From CALCHA01 sp035548175 (GTDB lineage Bacteria; Planctomycetota; Phycisphaerae; WQYP01), in NCBI GenBank assembly GCA_035548175.1, contig DASZTO010000082.1, forward strand, positions 1-64,000: a stretch of 64,000 nt of DNA, read 5' to 3'. The position numbers were made by a program, and so were the translations under genes. Every line of letters starts with the position of its first letter. The first letter of the stretch is position 1. The notes under the pieces were generated by a model. The model saw nothing but the letters and a program-made list of their open reading frames with translations, searched no databases and was not told where the DNA came from. Below, in pieces: positions 61,049 to 64,000 of this stretch.

Positions 61049-62248
61049 CTAGGCGAGCTGCCATTCAGTGGGGGCGCTGCCTGCGGGGCGGAGGACCTGG
61101 CGGTAGAGGGTGTCGCGTTCGATGGGGGTGAAGCCGGCTTCGTGGATGAGGCGGCGGATGGTGTCGACGGTTTGTTCCTGGTGGGTTTTGCGGTCGCCTC
61201 GGGCGGCTTCGCGTTTGGTGATGTCGTACCAGACGACGGTGCCGTCGAGGTCGTCGACGCCCCAGTTAAGGCTGATCTGGGAGAGCTTCATGGATTGCAT
61301 GATCCAGAAGGCTTTGACGTGGGCGAAGTTGGGGAGCATGAGGCGGGAGATGGCGAGCATTTTGAGGTCTTCGAGGCCGGTGTTGCCGGGGAGGTGGCCG
61401 AGCTCGCTGCCGTCGGGGATGAAGCTCAGGGGGATGATGGTTTGGAAGCCGCTGCCTTCGGGGGCTTCGGATTGGAGTTGTCGGAGGGCGAGGAGGTGGC
61501 GTGTGCGTTCTTCGCGGGTTTCGACGTGGCCATAGAGGATGGTGGCGTTGGTGCGGATGCCGAGCTGATGGGCGGTGCGATGGACGTCGAGCCAGCCATC
61601 GGCACGGAGTTTTCCTTTGAAGACTTCATCGTGGACGCGGTCGTCGAAGACTTCGGCGCCGCCCCCGGGGAGGGAGCCGAGGCCGGCTTCCTTGAGGGCG
61701 ATGAGGACTTCGCGGGTGGAGAGTTTGGCGATTTTGGTGAGGTGGTTGATTTCGATGGCGGTGAAGGCTTTGAGGTGGAGGCGCGGATAGCGCGTGCGCA
61801 GGCCGCGGAGCATGTCGAGGTACCAGTCGAAGGGGAGCCAGGGGTGGAGCCCGCCGACGATGTGGATTTCGGTGGCGCCGGCGGCGGCGGCTTCGCCGGC
61901 CATGCGGAAGATGTCGTCGTGGGAGAATTCGTAAGCGCCGGCTTCGCCGCGTTTGCGTTGGAATTCGCAGAACTTGCAGGAGAGGGCGCAGATATTGGAG
62001 TAGTTGATGTGGCGGTTGATGTTGTAGTAGGCGAGGTTGCCGTGGAGTTGGGTGCGGAGGTGGTGGGCGAGTTGGCCGAGGGAGAAGATGTCGCGGGTGT
62101 TCCAGAGGGCCATTCCGTCGGCGAAGTCCAGTTCGGACCCGGCAAGGAGTTTGTCGGCGATGGGGCGGAGGGCGGGGTCTGCGAAGTGCTGGGGGGTGAG
62201 TGGTGAATGCGGAGCGGGGGGTGCGGGCGGGTGGAGGAGGGTGGTCAT
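61049..62248 (-). CDS. mqnE: Aminodeoxyfutalosine synthase (radical SAM)
   Basis: 399 residues from ATG 62248 (GAGG 5 nt upstream). It joins 3-enolpyruvyl benzoate with SAM in the futalosine route to menaquinone. [4Fe-4S] site CALSCKFCEFQRKRGEAGAY (C-x3-C-x2-C), preceded by GNLAYYNINRHINYSNIC; TEIHIVGGLHPWLPFDWY, HLKAFTAIEIN, GLGSLPGGGAEVFDDRVH and NWGVDDLDGTVVW are MqnE rather than MqnC features. No other mqn gene is in the window. The 400-codon unread extension upstream is not supported. Confidence 0.95.
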   Translation of the reverse strand: MTTLLHPPAPPAPHSPLTPQHFADPALRPIADKLLAGSELDFADGMALWNTRDIFSLGQLAHHLRTQLHGNLAYYNINRHINYSNICALSCKFCEFQRKRGEAGAYEFSHDDIFRMAGEAAAAGATEIHIVGGLHPWLPFDWYLDMLRGLRTRYPRLHLKAFTAIEINHLTKIAKLSTREVLIALKEAGLGSLPGGGAEVFDDRVHDEVFKGKLRADGWLDVHRTAHQLGIRTNATILYGHVETREERTRHLLALRQLQSEAPEGSGFQTIIPLSFIPDGSELGHLPGNTGLEDLKMLAISRLMLPNFAHVKAFWIMQSMKLSQISLNWGVDDLDGTVVWYDITKREAARGDRKTHQEQTVDTIRRLIHEAGFTPIERDTLYRQVLRPAGSAPTEWQLA

Positions 62249-62529
62249 GGGGGCCTCGTGTGGGGTGAGGGGGTATTGTAGCGAAAGTTCAATTGTTTTT
62301 GAAACTTGGTGCAGGGAGAGGGGAAGTGGGGGGAGAGGAGGTGGGGTTTTGCTCGATGTATCGGGGGTGTTTTGCAAAAAAGGTTGAGTTTTTGCCGTTG
62401 TGTTTTTTGCGGATTGAGGTTTTTGTGCTTGTGTATGAGGTTTTTGGGGGAATTCGACACACGGTGCGGGGAATGCGGAGGGCCGGGAGGGATGATGACG
62501 ATCCCCCCCCACCGCGATGGACGACGACG

Positions 62530-62568
62530 TAAATTGGCCACGAAAGTCACGAAAAACAGGAAAGCGGA
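62530..62568 (+). repeat. Third copy of the GGCCACGAAA dispersed repeat
   Basis: Contains TTGGCCACGAAAGTCACGAAAA, matching the inverted repeat arms at 45562 and 45792. It lies in the gene-poor tract 62249-63181, which otherwise holds only G-rich sequence and the repeats noted here. Confidence 0.5.
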
Positions 62569-62699
62569 GATTTGGGAATGTTGTTTGGGCGCGAAGAAAG
62601 GGCGGGATAGCAGGAGGACGGTTTTTTGGGGGGGCGGACGGGGCGCGGGTGTGAGAACAGGGAGGGGGTGGGACGGGTTTGGAACGGTTGGGGGTGGTG

Positions 62700-62935
62700 T
62701 TCATGGTCTTCTCCCCTGTGCGGCACGGATCTGGCGGCCAAGCCGGCCGCTAAGAGTGGTATCGCATGGAGAGAACGGATGGGGGTGGGGAAAGGTTCCC
62801 GGGAAGTTTGGATTTTGGGGGGGGTTTTTGCGGGGGGGGAGAGGGGGGAGGAGGGGGTGGGGGAGCGGTTTTTTTGACGCGGAGGACGGAGGGCGCGGAG
62901 GGCGCGGAGAGGGGCTTGAAGGAGGTGGGGAGCGG
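62700..62935 (+). repeat. Direct repeat of about 235 bp, copy A
   Basis: Shares an extended segment with 63664-63896: CATG(G/A)TCTTCTCCC at the left end, then ATCGC(A/G)TGGAGAGAACGG, GGTTCCCGGGAAGTTTGG, long G runs and a GACGCGGAGGACGGAGGG end. The core begins at 62761, exactly 960 bp before its partner at 63721. Confidence 0.85.
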
Positions 62936-63181
62936 GAGATTTGGCAGGCGGACAGGAATCAGCGTGGCGAGGGGCTGGATGTTGTCCGCTATGGAAGGGA
63001 GGATAGCGCATGGCGGACGTTTGAGGGGATGGCGACGCGGGAAGCGGAGAGGGGGACCGGGGGCTGGGGTTCGGGGAGGGGGCGGAATTTGCTGGTCAAG
63101 GGAAGCGTGCGCGGGATAATCGGTGGGCGTGTGGCGGGGGAAGGAGAGGGTCTTTGGGTAGCGGCGCAAGGGAATCATAGT

Positions 63182-63337
63182 ATGCGAAGTGAAGACGCTG
63201 ACCGCGTATGGAAGATCGCCCGGGCTCGGGGTCTCGCTTCGTCGATGAACGATACGAAGTGGCGAGAGGTGTGCGAGTGCTTCCGGCAATGGCCAGAGCC
63301 TCCGCGTTTTGGCATCCACGATCTGCTTTGGGTGTAG
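63182..63337 (+). pseudogene. Short reading frame, possible truncated gene
   Basis: 51 residues (MRSEDADRVWKIARARG ... MNDTKWREVCECFRQWPEPPRFGIHDLL) with natural-looking composition, ending abruptly at a stop. The NDTKWRE start is reminiscent of small uncharacterised bacterial proteins that run to about 100-150 residues, so this may be the remnant of one. A repeat half-copy lies 53 bp downstream. Confidence 0.4.
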
Positions 63338-63362
63338 TTCATATTCCGGGCAACACTCCACC

Positions 63363-63671
63363 ATGGCGGCATTCCCCCCTCCCCCCCCCAACGCCTCACG
63401 GTCGCGTCTTGCAGGTTTTACCCGGATCGAGAACTGCACCCGTTTCGGGCTACGGCGGAAGCATTACCTGGCGTTTGGGCCGGGAGATCGGATCATTGAT
63501 GTTTATCGAGCAATCAATCCGCCGACGTGGCCGGTGGCGGACAAGATGGAGTTGGAGATGTTGGCACGGTTGCTGGAGCGGGACTACCGGGTGTCGCTCG
63601 AAGCGATGTGGCGTGACGATATCACGTTAGGTGACGTGTTTGGGCGATGCGTCGGGGGGTGGGGTACATGA
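63363..63671 (+). CDS. Hypothetical small protein, possibly carrier-protein-like
   Basis: Up to 102 residues. The last 65 (FGPGDRIIDVYRAINPP, MELEMLARLLERDYRVSLEAMWRDDITLGDVFGRC) look genuinely coding and have the helix pattern of acyl-carrier-like folds (DUF1493-type), but there is no DSL attachment serine. The N-terminal part is translated from repeat sequence (63390-63409), so the true start may be later or the gene may be broken. Confidence 0.4.
   Translation: MAAFPPPPPNASRSRLAGFTRIENCTRFGLRRKHYLAFGPGDRIIDVYRAINPPTWPVADKMELEMLARLLERDYRVSLEAMWRDDITLGDVFGRCVGGWGT
63390..63409 (+). repeat. Half-copy of the valS palindrome arm
   Basis: Shares CTCACGGTCGCGTCT exactly with one arm of the 12801-12889 element, with 3 nt missing on its left side. 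The opposite arm is not found nearby. Confidence 0.6.
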
Positions 63672-63896
63672 TCTTCTCCCGGTGCGACGGGGTCGGCCGA
63701 GGCTGAGCGCTGAAAAGGGTATCGCGTGGAGAGAACGGATGGGGGAGGGGAAAGGTTCCCGGGAAGTTTGGATTTTGGTGGGGGTTTTTGCCGGGGGGGG
63801 AGAGGGGGGAGGAGGGTGGGGGTGGGGAGCGGTTTTTTTGACGCGGAGGACGGAGGGCGCGGAGGGCGCGGAGAGGGGGTTGAAGGAGGTGGGGGC
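63664..63896 (+). repeat. Direct repeat of about 235 bp, copy B
   Basis: Partner of 62700-62935, less well matched at its left end (63680-63718) and nearly identical from 63721 to about 63890. Confidence 0.85.
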
Positions 63897-63900
63897 GGGG

Positions 63901-64000
63901 ATGTTGGGGGTGTCGCAGAAGGCGGCGACGCTGGCGCTGGCGCCGGTGTTCGGGTGGGCGGTGGCGTATGACGAACTGCTGCCGGAGGAGCCGGTGCGGC
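63901..64000 (+). CDS. Start of an unidentified gene running off the window
   Basis: ATG 63901, with GGAGG 11 nt upstream, opens a frame of 33 codons without stop (MLGVSQKAATLALAPVFGWA, then YDELLPEEP) that reads more naturally than the other frames. It begins directly after repeat copy B. Confidence 0.3.
   Translation, partial: MLGVSQKAATLALAPVFGWAVAYDELLPEEPVR

Noticed and set aside
62306..63337. A 343-codon + strand protein
   Set aside because: Most of it is Gly/Arg/Trp-rich translation of G-runs and repeat copy A; only the last 51 codons look natural.

Overview
The window is GC-rich bacterial chromosomal DNA, with no phage, plasmid, rRNA, tRNA or CRISPR signature that I could see. The gene content suggests a planctomycete, probably of the Phycisphaerae group: a tandem array of prepilin-type FTLIELL proteins, a PEP-CTERM protein, a ThuA-domain protein, several membrane proteins carrying a C-x2-CGYNL zinc ribbon, futalosine-route menaquinone synthesis (MqnE) and secreted pectin/rhamnose enzymes. 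The taxonomic call is inference.

Layout. 0-5 kb (+): a ThuA-like secreted protein, glutamine synthetase, a HigBA-like toxin-antitoxin pair and a class I aminotransferase, with short stop/start overlaps around the toxin-antitoxin genes. 5-11.4 kb (-): histone-deacetylase/acetylpolyamine-amidohydrolase family enzyme, DUF58 protein, MoxR ATPase, a zinc-ribbon membrane protein, a TPR lipoprotein and a small lipoprotein. 11.5-17.3 kb (-): valyl-tRNA synthetase with an in-frame palindromic insertion, a PIN toxin with its antitoxin, and citramalate synthase (cimA). cimA has its own promoter, a Val/Leu/Ile-rich leader peptide and a terminator with a competing antiterminator, i.e. a probable ribosome-mediated attenuator. 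17.3-20.4 kb: SMP-30/gluconolactonase-like protein, alpha/beta hydrolase, a triple PepSY-like secreted protein and a small basic secreted protein. 20.6-25.0 kb (-): four tandem, nearly identical pseudopilin genes, each with its own terminator; two share an upstream palindrome.

25.3-33.7 kb (+): trpA, an ECF-type sigma factor and its probable anti-sigma, a Cys-rich small protein (-), a farnesyl/geranyl diphosphate synthase, a DedA protein, an unknown exported protein, and MlaE/MlaF lipid-transport genes without an MCE partner. 33.8-48.2 kb: a GH78 rhamnosidase and a PL4-type rhamnogalacturonan lyase, both carrying Gly/Arg-rich inserts; a glycosyltransferase; a two-gene membrane system (GAF-HlyD protein plus M50 protease-HlyD protein) split by a perfect-period heptamer repeat; endonuclease III; aldehyde dehydrogenase. 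48.3-54.6 kb: argJ, a YbjQ-like protein, and an acyl-chain cluster (ACP, PlsC-type acyltransferase, NodB-type deacetylase, ketosynthase, Cys-less ketosynthase-like half protein). 54.8-58.4 kb (+): a 7-1-7 palindrome resembling a Fur box heads a PEP-CTERM gene, a pseudopilin gene and a DUF4198/kelch gene. 58.4-62.2 kb: RNase PH, membrane proteins, MqnE. 62.2-64 kb: a G-rich, gene-poor tract with a duplicated segment of about 235 bp and gene fragments.

Strand composition is blocky. The + strand is G-rich over most of 0-14 kb, C-rich from about 14.3 to 60.1 kb, and G-rich again to the end, whatever strand the genes are on; the last switch falls inside one intact gene. Start sites were chosen mainly from Shine-Dalgarno spacing and family alignment; all family assignments are by motif recognition, not database search.
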